The notes: generated from the letters alone by a model not told the origin. A DNA stretch of 64,000 nt from Sepioteuthis lessoniana (GCA_963585895.1 OY757939.1:53270621-53334620); one strand, 5' to 3'; counted from the stretch's first letter, positions 12,470-25,735 are shown. Program-made: numbers and translations.

Positions 12470-12531
<62 letters not shown>

Positions 12532-13165
12532 AATGGTTTATATTTTGTGTATGTGTGTTTTTTAATGTGTGTGCAGTGGTTGTCTTCATTACATGTGTAT
12601 GTGTGTCTTTGAAGGCATGTATTGACTTACATTGTGTGTTCTATAGTGTATAAGCAGTTACATGAGAATATATGATCTATGATGTGTGTGTGTGTGTGTG
12701 TGTACATTGACTCATATGTATGTGTGTTCTTTAATGTGTGTGCAGAAGTCGTCTTCATTACATGTGCATATGTGATTGATATGTGCATATTTTTATGAGT
12801 ACATTTGTTGTCTTTAATGTATGTATGTGTGTTTCCTTTGATGTGTGTGTGTGTGTGTGTTTATGCAGTCTTTCATGAATGTATCTGCATTTGTTGTCTT
12901 ACTGTGTATGTAAATCTGAATACATGTATTGTCTTTTTTAAATGTATGTGTTTGTACTTGTGTTGTCTTTGGTGTGTATATCTATAGTTTTTGAGTGTAT
13001 ACGTATGTCATATATTGCGCATGCATGTGTCAACTTTTCATATGTTGGCCCTGGATACATGCATTCATTTGTGTGTGGCTGTTGCGTGCATATATCTTTG
13101 TGTTTATGTGAGTTGTCTTTGATGTATAAGTGAGTGTGTGAACATTGTCTCACCTGTATCAGGGG
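12454..13165. repeat. TG-rich degenerate minisatellite region
   Basis: An uninterrupted (TG)n tract at 12471-12530 and a second at 12682-12703 lie in a broader TG-rich block. That block repeats a roughly 50-bp motif ('ttaatgtgtgtgcag', then 'gtcttcattacatgtg') at about 12560 and 12730. Open frames here encode only valine/cysteine or histidine/threonine runs and are not genes. Confidence 0.85.
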
Positions 13166-13373
13166 GGGCAGCATTCAGTGAATGTCAGCTTGTTTGGTGG
13201 ACCGAAAGATTTGATAAATAACATTCGGACCAAAAACAAAGCCCAGCCAGTGGAAGTTGCAATCATCGTCTTTGCTACAAACATAAACAAAACACTTTTA
13301 TTCTCTTAATTCCATAACCTCAAATTATCAACTGATATCAGAATATTATGAATATTTAAGAAAAAAAAATAGA

Positions 13374-13630
13374 GTAATGGACACAGCGACATGAGTTCAA
13401 ATCTTGGACAAGGCTGATTGCATATCACATAGCACTAATACCCTTGGGAAAGGTATGAATCCAATTATTCTCCCTCCAGCTATGGGTAAATAGTAAGGTA
13501 GACTGGGTTCTTTAGTCTTGATTAGGCAACTAATCTAAGAGAAGGAAAACTGTATTCAAACCTGTTAAACTCCACTAAAAAATTGACGTTGTGTCATATC
13601 CTACCCATGCTGAGGGGTTAGGTAAATACA
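13374..13630 (+). mobile_element. SINE B copy 3, 5' truncated
   Basis: Starts within the head ('ggacacagcgacatgagttc'), then carries the complete shared domain, body and tail ending 'ggggttaggtaaata'. The first part of the tRNA head is missing. Confidence 0.85.
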
Positions 13631-13954
13631 TACAAATACTTTAAAAAATTAAAAAATAGAATATATTTATTTCTAAGTTCAATAAAGAACAACCATAAAA
13701 GATAACTTGTAGTTAGCTGAGATGTAAGCAATATTAGCAGTTGCTTTGAAACCCAGGGCTGCCAGGGGACTCACAAAAGCTCTTGTTTTTTTATTTATTT
13801 TATCATTTATTTTTCAACTAATGTACAAATGCTGTCAAAAATTATTGCATAAACAATAGAAGTTTAGAATCTTTTCATAGTAGATATACAAACAGTAAAG
13901 AACTGAAAATAGTCACTGTTGTTTGCAACAATATGGGGAGTGATCACCTAGTCA

Positions 13955-14192
13955 GGGGGAGTCTGTTGTGTAGTGGCTAATGTGCTGGACTGTGACACCA
14001 AGTAAACAAGTTCAGACTCCAGTCATGCTATTACATTCACTTTCAGACTAATACTCTTGGGAAAGGTATGAGCCCAATTCTCCTCCTAGCTATGGGTTAA
14101 ATAGTGCCACTAATGTTTTTCTAGAAGAATGGCTTTTGAATTAATTAACCTGCATTGGTTGATACGCCATTAAACCAAACCAAACCAAACCC
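13955..14192 (+). mobile_element. SINE C copy 5
   Basis: Head, shared central domain and stem-loop tail, ending in an (ACCAA)n-like terminus that also marks the 3' end of element X. Confidence 0.8.
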
Positions 14193-14319
14193 CACTTATT
14201 CTATTTAGGGCCACTTATAGGTATCGGCTTGCCTTGAGATAAAAATATGTCAGATCAATAAAGTTACTCATCATTACCATGAAAACAGAAGTTACTCTGC
14301 TTTCAACACCTTTACTTCA

Positions 14320-14370
14320 AGACCATAGTCTAGCACTTTAATCATTATGCCATGGGGATTCCCCTCAACT
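14320..14370 (-). mobile_element. SINE C head fragment
   Basis: The reverse complement reads as a C head (GGGAATCCCCATGGCATAAT, then GATTAAAG). No body is attached. Confidence 0.45.
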
Positions 14371-15940
14371 TCTATAGTTTTGACATCTTGTGCTTCATAA
14401 TTTATTCACATATTTTATTTATTTCCTTTTTTTTTTTTGAGAAGAATTCAAATCCTCAATTTTTTCAAACTCTTGACATTAGTTATATATCCCTGTTAGG
14501 TATCAAAATGAAAATACCATTTTGTCTAAAGTCATGTTGAACATTGTACATTTTCAAGGAGGCAATTTTGTGAAATATCTCTTATTAGATTTATAGTTCT
14601 TTCAAGCTGCAGACATAAAATAATTACCTAACATTGTTAGAACTAACAAACAAGACAAAAAACCAAAATGTTTAAGTTGATAAGTGTCACTTATTTAAAT
14701 GGAAAAAAAAAATTTTCTTAGAGGACATGAAAGTTTTCACTGAAAAATATTGACATATATGGCAAATCTCTTTCGTAATATATAGATCTATCTTTTGTAG
14801 TCAAAATTTTTTATCAACTAGAATTACTTTAAAAATATCTAGTTTCAGTATGCGTCTTGACTTCTTACCTTATGTAGTTGGGTACTTCAGCTAGTTAGAA
14901 TTTTTTTTTTTCCTGGGAACTGCAGTACAAGGAGCTACAGAAAATTGAAAAATGTATCAGTGAAAGGGTTAATTGGAACTATTCTGAATAAGCTAATTAA
15001 AAAAGAAAATGAATTTGAAAAAAAAAAAAAAAGAAAAGAAACCACCTAAATGTTCATTCTTTCATATACTAAACGAAAATTCTGTCCCTCATTGAAAAAT
15101 TAAATCTTTTTTTTTTTCTTATAATTACCGGTGTCCTTCAAATTGCTTACGAAATTTTATCTATAATTTTCAGATTGTTTAACTTTTGGCAATATCAGCA
15201 CAAACACAGTTTAATTATTTGCCATTAAAACATCGTAAATATAATTACTAAATTCCTTCTGTTTGAGTTTTGTATTCACTTTATTTTTACTTTTATTATA
15301 ATTTTTTTACTTTTATTTTAACCTTTCTAATTAAAACCATTCTTAAGTGTTTAAAGTCCAAATACATTTCTCCAAATCTTTGTGTTTCTGAAAATAACAG
15401 TATTTGTGGTATGGGTTCATATTTTTTATTTCTTAATATGATTTATCTTCTTTTGTTGAAAGAGAGAACTACTTGCTTAGCAAACTAATTATACAATTTT
15501 TAAAAAAAAAAGTCATTTCCAATTCACAATCCTCACTGAAAGAATAAAAAAGAAATGCATTGTCCAAAAAATGGTAAGAGAAACTCTTTAATTATCTTTT
15601 AACCTTACAGCATTCGTTTTTATGGCTGGCAGTCTTTTCTGAACAAACACAAATTGAAAATAACTGCCTTTCTTTTAAAAAATCTTTTAAAAAATCCATG
15701 ATTAGTTAACTAAACAAGAGATATTTCTTTCTTTCAAAAAAAGAAAAAAAATTTAAAAAATTTTTTTTATTATTGTTTTTAAATTAACCATTTTAACCAT
15801 GAAATTCTGAAATTAAGTATTATTAATATTTTATGATTTATTTGTTATCTTTATCTTTCTTGTTTTGATCACTATGTTTCAGCTGGTGCTTTTTCTGTAT
15901 GTATGCATACATGAGTGACATAGTTATAGTCACTGGAAAT
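14371..15940. other. AT-rich gene-free stretch
   Basis: Homopolymer A and T runs, but no coding signature or shared repeat found. Confidence 0.5.
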
Positions 15941-15944
15941 GAAA

Positions 15945-16140
15945 TTAGGGAGCAGTTCGAATTCCAACTAAAGATGTTTGCACTAATCTCTTTGAGGAAG
16001 CCATGAACCTTTTCCTATTCCTCACCTATCTGTAAAATGATAAGGCAGACTAGACTATCTAGCCTTCATGGGTAACCTGTCTAAGTGAAAGAGAACTCTG
16101 GATTCAAAACCAGAAACTAGAATCCCTACTTTTTGTCTTC
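15945..16140 (+). mobile_element. Ancient SINE relic with shared central domain
   Basis: A 'gttcgaattccaac' B-box-like segment is followed, at the right spacing, by degraded central-domain text ('gccatgaacctttt') and B-body text ('aaggcagactagactatcta', then 'ctctggattcaaaacc'). It is much more diverged than the other B copies. Confidence 0.55.
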
Positions 16141-16439
16141 AAACTCATTCTAGCAACTCTTTTGACAATGCTACCTTCTTCTGCTTTTCCCTTAAACAAT
16201 ATCAGTGGATGGAGAGAAGAGATTTGGATAACTGCTGATCTTTCCATGCAAATTTAGCATGCAGCTTTTTCATTCAGATCTCTGTTCAAAACAAAAATTT
16301 AGCAAAACAAAAAATTGAATGTGAAGAAAAGTTGTTTTATTCAGAGATCCTTGAAGATTTATTTTATATGTCTGAAGACAGCAAAGAATACACCAGCTAA
16401 AGAGACCAAAACAACTAAGATCAAGATACTAGTCTTAAT

Positions 16440-17112
16440 TCATTATTTTTTAATATTTAAAAAATCTATTTTATGATTTTTTCTTTGACAAATTTATCAA
16501 TTCTTAATCATAACATCTTAACATTTTTTTTTAATTAATATCTTCCATTTTTTTTTAATTAGTATCTTCCATCTTTATTTTCCTGTTTTATTTATTTTTT
16601 TTTGGGCAGTAAGGAATTTTTTTATTTAAATTTTTATATTTTATACTTATCTTAGGTCTTTGTTTTGTTTTGTTTTTTTTAATAATTTCTACTTTTCTGG
16701 GTTTTTTATTTTGTTTTGTTTTGTTTTCTTTTTTTCTTTTTTTTTTGTTGAGGCCGGTGCCAGAAATATTTTCTACTTTTATATTAGTTTTTTCTGTTTT
16801 TATATTCATTTTCTGTTTACCTTGGGGGGGATTTTTTGTTTTTCACTATTTTTTGTAATATTTCCCTTTTTATTTTTTATTTATTTATTTTTTTAATTTT
16901 TTTCTTCAAATGTTGAATACTTTTTTAAAAATAATTTCTGTTGTTTTTATCTTTTTTTAACCTTTTAATTTTTTTCCTAATTTCTTTTTTTCACCTTTAT
17001 TTTTATTCTTTTATTTATAAATTTTCAAAATATTTTCCTGGCTTTCAGGAATTTCTTTAATATAGTTTACAATTTATGATACTATTTTACCCTCCCAACC
17101 CCCATCAGATTG

Positions 17113-17158
<46 letters not shown>

Positions 17159-17540
17159 GCCTGACACACACACTGTTTGTCTTTTTGTGTGTCTGTGTGT
17201 GTCAACCTCGGCTGTGATTGCTAACTGTATGTATACAGTCAAACACCAAAAGTGGAATAGAAAAATGGATGGCTTCGCAAATTGTCAATCATTCCAAAAA
17301 TATCGATGTGTAAACAAAAGGTTGAATTTGTATTTCTTCTTATCCACTTACCAAAATATCATATGTAAAGTTTGTAAATAATCATTCAATCTCTCATTAT
17401 TCTTCCTTGTTTTTTTCTTTTTCCTTGTTTCTTCATTTTTTTTTGTTTTTGTTTTTATTTATTTATTTATTCATTATTATTTCTTTTTTCCTTTTTTTTT
17501 TTTTCATTTTAAAACTAAATTCTTCTCCTTGATTTCTCCT
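16440..17540. repeat. T-rich low-complexity block
   Basis: Dominated by T runs with TTTA and TTTG interruptions for over 1 kb. Both strands give only F/L- or K/N-rich open frames, so I call no coding. An (AT)n tract lies at 17116-17156. Confidence 0.8.
17116..17157. repeat. (AT)n microsatellite
   Basis: About 20 AT units. Confidence 0.95.
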
Positions 17541-18036
17541 CTGGTTTGGTTTTATGCAAATATATCCAACGGGGAGTGTAAATTTTCAATTGAGAGTAAG
17601 AAAATTACTACTTTTTTTTTCTGGAAGGAAGGAGGGAGGAAGGGGGAACTTTAAAAAATAACTTTTATTTTATTTTGTTTTTTATTTTTTTATTTTTATA
17701 AGTTCCTACTCCCAACTTATCGTTCCTCAACATGTCAGTATTCAGGAAATTGAAAAAAAAAAGAAAAAAAAAGAAAAGGAAAATCCCTCTAGACTATTAC
17801 CCCTCACTCTCTAGTTTAAATCCACTAATGCTTTGGTCATTGTGAGAATGAAAAATGCTTTGATATTTGATCTCTATTTGTACGAGAGTTCTAAACAATT
17901 AGATCTTTCTTTTGTCTCTTGCTGTTGGTAAACATTTTGTCATTTTCACTATAAACAGTGATTAGAAATTTTTTTTTAAAATTAGAATTAACTTGGGTTC
18001 CCCATTGTCCATTATTATATAGGTTCTTTTGTTTAG

Positions 18037-18285
18037 GAAGGAGTCAAGGATTCTTATTAGCATTTCATTGTTAATAGCTATTCATGATGATATTAATGCT
18101 TCTATTGAGTAAAGAGTGAAGAATTCTAATTTACATTTTATAGTTAACAACTGTCCATGATGATTTTGAAACTTCTATTTAGGAAAGAGTGAAGGATTCT
18201 GATTAGTATTTCATAGTTAACAGCTATCTATAATAATATTGGTGTTTCTATTAGGGAAGAGTGAAGGATTCTAATTTGCATTTAA
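18037..18285. repeat. Degenerate tandem repeat of about 76 bp, 3+ units
   Basis: Each unit contains 'cttctatt', 'aagagtgaaggattctaatt' and 'catttcatagttaacagcta'-like segments with substitutions. A related single unit occurs near 23866-23935. The array lies immediately next to element X copy 1. Confidence 0.75.
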
Positions 18286-18292
18286 TGACCTG

Positions 18293-18765
18293 TAAGTTTG
18301 GTTTGATGGCACATCAACCATTGTAGGTTATTTAATGCCAAATCCATTTTTATACATATAAATGGTTCTATTTCAAAAAATTCAGTTTAGCATAAGTTCA
18401 CAGTTTCAATGTCAAAAATAGTTCTATATCAAACAGTTCAGTTTAGCATGAGTACACAGTTTCAAAAACAGTTCTATTTAGCATACAAAAGCAGTTCTAT
18501 TTCAAACAATACAGTTTAGTATAAGTACACAGTTTAGTTTTATTGGACCTATAGATAGGACCCTATCAAGTGCTAACACTCCGGGCTACAGTGGACCTGG
18601 GAGCAATGGCAATGAAGGGTTAGTCTACATTCCTCAAAGCTCCAGCACTACTGGAACGTCACCATCAGATTGTTTAGCGTCATATCCAAGACTCTCGTTG
18701 GGGGTCGGCTTACCCAGCTGCAGAGATGCAGTCGGTGTATTCTGCAGCCCCACCCAACAGAGCAA
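18293..18765 (-). mobile_element. Element X copy 1 (composite retroposon)
   Basis: In plus orientation it begins with the reverse tail (GATGGCACATCAACC, then TTATTTAATGCC). A middle follows with a roughly 60-bp periodic motif ('gttctatttcaaacagttca', 'gcatgagtacacagtttcaa'). Then comes the segment 'gggaccctatcaagtgctaa'-like to 'gggagcaatggcaatgaagg', and last a head with the palindromic pair GCTGCAGA / TCTGCAGC (about 18718-18750). This is the clearest complete copy and defines the element. It has no coding capacity. Confidence 0.75.
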
Positions 18766-18993
18766 AAGACCTGTAAGGCCTTCTTGGCATTGATAAGTCT
18801 CTATAAATAGCTGGTTAATTCAAAATTAGATTATGTATCAATAGTTTTGAAGCACACTGTCAATACATGGAAACTGACGTGGCTTGGGGGATTCAATAGC
18901 ATATACTCTTTTATGGTCAATCGGTATTAGATTATAAACAAATGCACATATTTGATTCATCTTGCATGTTATTTCATGAACATAAATTATTAT

Positions 18994-18995
<2 letters not shown>

Positions 18996-19057
<62 letters not shown>
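18996..19057. repeat. (AT)n microsatellite
   Basis: About 31 AT units followed by a short (AC)n stretch. Confidence 0.95.
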
Positions 19058-19065
<8 letters not shown>

Positions 19066-19179
19066 AAGAATATTTGAGCATATATTTTGAGTTATTGATT
19101 GATAAATTTTTAAAAAATCCATTTTCTGAATCTTTAAATTTATATTCCTGGTCAGTGAGAATTTAACAAATAAAATTTT

Positions 19180-21020
19180 TAAAAAGACAATAGTTATTTT
19201 ACTTTTTCTCAGTTAAAAGCTGACTTTAGTGGCCATTAAATTCAATGTTGTGTCACAACCTATTTATACAATATATATAATAATTAATTCCAAATAAATA
19301 AATAAGGGGAAGTACTCTATGATTACTTATGAATAATAATTTCCCTTGAAAAAATCATAATGATCAAAAGCTGACTTATACTTACATTGTGATTTTTATT
19401 TTTTAAAATTTGAATTATCTTGTTTTATTATAAAATAGGGATGCAAATTGGGTTGAAAGTTGCTTTATTCTCTAAAAAGATTTTTAACGAATTTGGGCTA
19501 CCAAATATTTCACTATAATGTGCCGTCTATGCTGTGTTTTGATAACATACATACAAAAATCAACCACTTTAATATAGTTTTTATTATTATTATTATCATT
19601 ATTATTTTTATTTCTTTCTTTCTTTTCAAACTTTACTGAAATATCAGCTGGTCTCTTTAAAAAAATATCTAAAAAAAAGCAATTCCCATGTTTAAAATTG
19701 CAACTTTTATATTTAAATCTATAAATCATCTAATTCCTTAAAAAATATAAGCACAAACATTTCTTGAGGACAGAGGTAATCTTTCATAATCTTAATATAT
19801 GCTTTCCTAATATAGTCTTTTCATTTCTTGCCTTTTTGTATTTTTTCTTCAATACTTACCTAATATAATATATGCTGTATTTGTTTCAAATATTACAATA
19901 TTGTTATCTGCGACAAAATCAAAAATTTCCCTCGTTTAGCCAGAGTTATGTCCCTTGATAAGTGCAAATGTTTTTAATGGCCGTTTGAAACATCAAAAAA
20001 GCGCATTGATAGGTTTTCAAACCTCCACATTAAAGAAGACGTTTTCGACGTATTAAATTATGTTTTGCATGGAGAATAAAAAAAAAGCAAACCTGTCTGG
20101 GTTCAATGACAGAAATATTAAAGAAGAAAAATCTTTTTTTTTTATTCCATCATGTTAAATTGAAACTTTTAACCCACTTATTTTCTTCTTATAATTTTAA
20201 AACTCTGGTACTATCAGAGGGCGGGGTCTGGACATACTTTTAAAAAATACGAAATGTTACTCCGGTTTTAGCCGAAAAAAATTTCTGTGCCTAAAAAATT
20301 CCGTCAAACCTCGTGCTCCATTACATAGTTGTAAATAAAGAAAAACGGGAGACTACTTTGTAGATAGTAGCATTTCACAGTCATTTCCCTTAATTACTAC
20401 AAGAAAAAGTTAAAACCAAAAGAATTGTCGTTTTTGTTATAGAGCTTCTTTTTTTTTTTTTTTAATTCAATGAAGTCACTTTAATTAGGAATTTTTTACC
20501 TGTATTTTTCTTTCCTTTTAATTTTAGTTTCTTCTTACTGCTACTATTCTGACCGATAGTTCATGGCCATCAGTAGTACGAATTGGAAATAATGTTTAAG
20601 TTTCTGAGAGGATTCAAATTTGAATTCCTTTGCCTCAGGAATATTGGTTATCCATATCTGTTTCTCTACCTGTCGAGCCTCAAGAGTTCAAGTTTTGCAA
20701 GGAATATATTAATTTCTAATTCATACTGTTCATTGGCCATTGCAAATTGACTGTATAGTTATAAAAGACAACTGAAAATATCAATAAAAAATCAATAATT
20801 TCCTAAGTGTATTTTTAAAAATAAAAGATTTAACCTGTGACTATGAATTTCATTATGAAAGTAAAAAAAAGAAACGAAATCAAGCATTTCATCCAAAATT
20901 CTGGAGTGTACTATAGTCAAAATACTCAGAGCCATAACACAAAATTTTGAATATTTCCTACTAAATCTGAAAAGAAAGGTTTGAAAAAAAAGTTTTAAGT
21001 TTTTTTCCTTTCAATTTTTT
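19180..21020. other. Gene-free AT-rich stretch
   Basis: No shared repeat or coding signature detected. Short ORFs are compositionally random. Confidence 0.5.
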
Positions 21021-21024
21021 TTAC

Positions 21025-21110
21025 TAACCATAGCTTAGTATGGCACAAGGTTGAAATTGTGGAGCACCTATTGAGAATCAAAACTGTTACACAAGCAAAT
21101 AGTCTGAAAG
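21025..21110 (-). mobile_element. SINE D fragment
   Basis: 'ggcacaaggttgaaattgtg' is followed by 'gagcacctattgagaatc', matching the D body and reverse B-box. Confidence 0.5.
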
Positions 21111-21500
21111 TGGAACTTGCTTTGTTGCTGTCATTTGATTTATTAGTTTCGTTCATTAATCATTACCTCTAAACATGAATAAGTATTTTACTGATTAAAC
21201 TAGATGTCCATTCCTAGGTCAATGAAATTTAATTCTTACTAAAGTGTAATTCTTTTTTTTTTTTAATGATCTGTATTTGGGCACTTTCTTCTTTTTTTTA
21301 AAGATTGTTTAAATTTTAGAAATTGTTTTTCATATTTTAGTTAAGATATTTTTTTAAATTTCCAAACAGATATCCCTTTCCCCTATCAAAAAAATGGTTC
21401 TGATACCAACTGCATTGTTGAATCTGATAGTGTCTTTTGAAATTATGCATATTAAAATATAATTTAATTTTGCATTCTCTCATTACCCAAACAAACCATA

Positions 21501-21504
21501 TCTT

Positions 21505-21570
<66 letters not shown>

Positions 21571-21600
21571 ATATATGTTTATATATATATATATCCAAGA
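21501..21600. repeat. AT tract bounded by inverted tcttggatat
   Basis: The AT-rich microsatellite is flanked by tcttggatat on the left and its exact reverse complement atatccaaga on the right. The whole block of about 100 bp is therefore a potential hairpin. Confidence 0.8.
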
Positions 21601-22579
21601 ATGTTGTTATTCTCCAGTGCACAAAGGAGGTAAAATTAAATGTTTTTTCGTGATTGACTAAACCTTATTTTGGCCACACTAAACAAGCAATATCTTTAAT
21701 CGTTAATTTTTCTTTCTTTCTGCTTTGATCCAGTAAAATTTGAATTGTTTTTGCAAGTTGATTAAAAAAAAATTATTTCCTTGATTTTAATGCTAAAAAA
21801 ACAATTGATTTTTCTCTCGTAATTTGTAATTGAAACCGAATAAGTATTATTGATTGTCTATAAATTTGAGAAGATTCATTGATACAGAAAAAATTCTTTA
21901 AATAATTGAATCTTGTCTTTGTGTTATTGATGCCTGTAGCCACCCACCTCTAAAAAGAAAAAACAAAACAACAAATAAATTGATTAAAATCTGCTATTAG
22001 AAAATACATGTAGGAATTTTATTTAGTAGAAAACAAATCTGTAATTTCCTCCCTGCCCAACAAAGATATATATACAGTATAAATGAAAGAATAGATGTAT
22101 AAATATTTGTAAAAAGAAAACTTTTAAATAAATTTGTTTATCATGATCAGTTCTGGACTTAAGCTATGATCAGATAATATTTATTTCAAGACTGATAGAC
22201 TTATGAATGCCAGGCTTAGGAGCAAAGTGTAAATCCATGATCCTTTTTAAGGACTAGTGTGGTATCTGCACTCTTAGTATTTGCAAATTGATTTTACCTT
22301 GCAGTCGAACTTGTTTCTACACTGGCATAATGAATATGTTACTTGCCCTAAAATGGACATTTAAACTGGGACAGGATTCTCTAGTTAATTTTATATATCT
22401 GTTTGCTTTGGTGGGACAGAATTTATGGATGGACAAACAAACAACAGAAAAAAGTAATACTATTCATTATTATATAATTCTATAAAATTATATACTAAAA
22501 ATTGTTGTAAAATTATACTTACTTAAATGCCACCATTGATAGCCTTACACTATCAAGTCATACCCTCTTCATATAATTC

Positions 22580-22580
22580 A

Positions 22581-22612
<32 letters not shown>
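22580..22612. repeat. (ATT)n microsatellite
   Basis: About 11 ATT units. Confidence 0.9.
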
Positions 22613-22614
<2 letters not shown>

Positions 22615-22822
22615 CCACTGTGGCTGAAAGGGTAAATTCTTTTGTTTAATTTCAAATTATTTTCTTTTTAAGAGAAAAGAAAACTTGGTGCTCGTTCAAA
22701 ATATCCTTCTAAAGAAAATTTTGCAATAACATAGAAAAAAAAAATCATATAGATATATAATACTTATGTTCATCATTAAAGTGAGATTAAGTTTCAGTCA
22801 TTTGCTTCATTTGTTTTTTACT

Positions 22823-22825
<3 letters not shown>

Positions 22826-22868
<43 letters not shown>
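22826..22868. repeat. (AT)n microsatellite
   Basis: About 21 AT units. Confidence 0.95.
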
Positions 22869-22871
<3 letters not shown>

Positions 22872-23107
22872 CTTACATTCACCAACCAGATAAGAGTAAA
22901 TTTCAGTCATTTGCATAATTTTTCTTTTTACTGAATATACATTTTGATGTCTTCAACTTGCTTTAATTCTCCCAACTGTTATATTTCTTTAGTCCTTCTC
23001 TTCCCTAATCCTCTAAGAAGAGGATGGCTTAAAGCAATTGCTGATATATAATTTTAATGTAAATGTTCAGTACTGGGCCAGCCTTAGAAGTTTTGGGACC
23101 CAATTGA

Positions 23108-23109
<2 letters not shown>

Positions 23110-23167
<58 letters not shown>
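23110..23167. repeat. (AT)n microsatellite
   Basis: About 29 AT units. Confidence 0.95.
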
Positions 23168-23169
<2 letters not shown>

Positions 23170-23564
23170 CAATTACATTCTAACATGGGGCCAAATTGGG
23201 AGTTATTGGTCCAATTAGCTCAATTAAGAAAAAAAAAAGTTTATATATTTTATATTATTGCAGATATTTTCTTTAAGGGATATTCTGAACAAGTAACAAA
23301 AATTCTGTAATTAGCTGTTAACGTAACTGGAGTTATCTCCCTTACAAATTCTTATGCTAATTTAGTATGAATTAGCAATTATTAAAAAACTGGTAACCTC
23401 ACTGGATTGAAAGTTAATTTGTTCCTAAAGTTATAGCTTTTTAGTATTGCGCTTATAACATTTGTGCTACAATGTGTCATTTTTCTTGTGTTATGGTAGC
23501 AAATGTGAAAATATACAGGACTGAATCATTATTTCATAGATTATAATTACATTATGAATTATTT

Positions 23565-23663
23565 TTCTGGGAAAGGAGTAGCGCCCTTCCCTACTCCTTG
23601 TTGTAGTAGCTATTGAAAAGGGAGCCTTTGGGTCACCCTCGACTATGGTCGCCAACTTTACTT
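23565..23663 (+). mobile_element. SINE A copy 2, 5'-truncated insertion with 13-bp TSD
   Basis: Only the last roughly 99 bp of SINE A are present ('gggaaaggagtagcgccctt' to the 'gccaacttta' tail). They are bounded by ttatgaattattt at 23552-23564 and 23664-23676. The duplication proves that the truncated piece inserted as such, as expected for aborted LINE-type reverse transcription. Confidence 0.9.
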
Positions 23664-23954
23664 TTATGAATTATTTGTAGTAGTGGTTGAATAACTATAA
23701 TTTCTTCTCAGAAAGTGATGTTAATATTCCTATCCCATAATAGTTATTACATTTAACATGAAATTTATATACACATGAAACTATTATGGTAAACTGATAG
23801 TATAGATATTTATTTAAAAAATATAAAATTCTATTACCAAACTAGACAACTCTAGTGTAACAACATTCCATGATAATATTGATGCTTCTATTCAGGAAGG
23901 AATGAATTCTAAGATTTCATCGTAATCTCTGTTATATCAAGTGTAAGATTACTG

Positions 23955-24443
23955 TTATTGAGGGGGATTAGAGAAATTAGGATTAACTATTTTACTAGAA
24001 AGAAGATTAAGAGGTGATCTTATTGAAACTTTCAAGATAATTAATGGACTATCTAATTTTTTTTCAACATTTCTCCTCAAACTGGAAATTTACTATCGAG
24101 ACAGATTTCAAAAACTAAGTCTCATTTGAGAATTTTTTACAAAGAATAGAGTAATATATTTTTGGAACAAACTGTCTCATCTGACCAAAACCAGCAATAG
24201 TGTAGAAAATTTTAGGATTGAATTCAATAATTTCAGAAAAATGGTAAGAGAAAGAATTTAAGAGAGTGTTTTGGGGAACTATCAGATGATATATTTAAGA
24301 GAATTTGATCTCTACGTAGACATTGCATTAGTATTGTATATGTTCTACATAAAGATATTTTTTTCTTTTTTTTTCTTAAGGTACAAGTGAGAAGATAGTA
24401 AAAAGTAAAGCTGCCCTAGGAGGCATCGCAAGCAAATAAAATA
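23955..24443 (+). pseudogene. LINE ORF2 C-terminal relic (CR1/L2-like) plus 3' UTR
   Basis: One frame reads EKLGLTILLERRLRGDLIET, then FKIINGLSNFF. After stops it continues with FFTKNRVIYFWNKLSH, TSNSVENFRIEFNNFR. This is the familiar tail of CR1/L2-type LINE reverse transcriptases (…RRxRGDLIxTFKIING…, F..R…WNKLP…SV..FK..L), located after the RT domain. The RT core itself is absent, so the copy is 5' truncated and decayed. The following segment ends in AAATAAAATAAATAAT, a plausible 3' terminus. Family assignment rests on motif recognition only. Confidence 0.7.
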
Positions 24444-25092
24444 AATAATTTGGATAATGAAAAGATTAAAATACATAGTTTAAAATCTTCTTAGATATGA
24501 CTCAAACAATTTTTGAAAGTTTAATTGAAATTTTGAAAAAATAGTGGCGTTTTAGTTGTATAAACAGACAGATGTTTAGCATATTATAATAGGATAACTG
24601 TCTTTGATTTGAGTTTTGACTTTTATCCAGCATTGATTGATATAATTCAAATATTTATATGCAATATCAGGATTGGGGAAATTCTTATGTTTAAAAGCAA
24701 CATTGAAATTTATTGTTTGCTAATAAGACTGTACTCAATACATTTTCACTGTGTAGACAACAAAATCTAAAATTCAAATATTTAGTTAATTTAGTCAAAA
24801 TTAAAATACTACATTAAAAAAAAAATGAAAGATTTTACACACTGTTTTATTACTGTTCTGGATTTATTTTTTTGTTTTTGTATTTCTGAGAAAGCATTTG
24901 GATATCATGTTCTAAAATCAAGGTGTCTTTTGACAAGGCCATTCTTTAACAGTTTAGAAGGCTTCTGAAGGCTACAAGTTTACCGGTCTTTTACTAAATA
25001 CTACAATGATTTTAATGATGGCAAAAGTTACTTATATTTTCAGTATTACATTTTCTTGGTTTATTTTTTGTTGTGATTGGTTGGATTCAAAG

Positions 25093-25093
25093 T

Positions 25094-25130
<37 letters not shown>
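25093..25130. repeat. (CT)n followed by (CA)n
   Basis: About 14 CT units followed by a short CA run. A weaker CT run recurs at 25159-25195. Confidence 0.9.
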
Positions 25131-25132
<2 letters not shown>

Positions 25133-25390
25133 AAAGTCCTGTGAATTATTCACCAAGTCTCTCTCTCTCTTTCTCTCTGTGTGTGTCTCTTTCTCAGAAA
25201 AGATTTCTAAAACAGTATGGATGTGTAAATGTAATGGCCAGTTAACTCATCTTTTCTTTCTTTTTTCTTTTTCTTTTTATCTTTCTCATTTTTTTTAAAA
25301 TATTTATGAACTGGAGACTTGTTCTGTAAATTATATGTACATATATTAATTTAACACCAACATTCCAGACATCTCACATCAATTTGATTA

Positions 25391-25442
25391 TGGTGATGGT
25401 GGTAGTGGTGGTGGTGGTGGTGGTGGCTGTTTTGGTGGTGGT
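25391..25442. repeat. (GGT)n microsatellite
   Basis: GGT-rich imperfect trinucleotide run. Confidence 0.85.
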
Positions 25443-25677
25443 AAATGGTGAGGAGAAGGAGGAGGAGTCAAGATAGTGATAGATGAAACTGCAATGTTTT
25501 TCATTTGCACCTCTGTTGGGGTGGGGGTAATTTTATGCCTTTTTTTTTTTCAAATGTGTTGACTATGAAAAAAAAAATTTTTTAATGCATTATTGAAATC
25601 TGTCCCTAACATGAAATAAATCTCTCTTCAGAATACTTAATAGAAATAAAACAATTTAAAAAAATTCAGTACAAAAA

Positions 25678-25680
<3 letters not shown>

Positions 25681-25731
<51 letters not shown>
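25681..25731. repeat. (AT)n microsatellite
   Basis: About 25 AT units. Confidence 0.95.

Positions 25732-25735
<4 letters not shown>

Noticed and set aside
12282..12653. Val/Cys- and His/Thr-rich ORFs
   Set aside because: Translation of the (TG)n/(CA)n tract.
16588..16896. Hydrophobic F/L-rich ORFs suggesting membrane segments
   Set aside because: Product of the T-rich low-complexity block; no defined start, domain or conserved composition.
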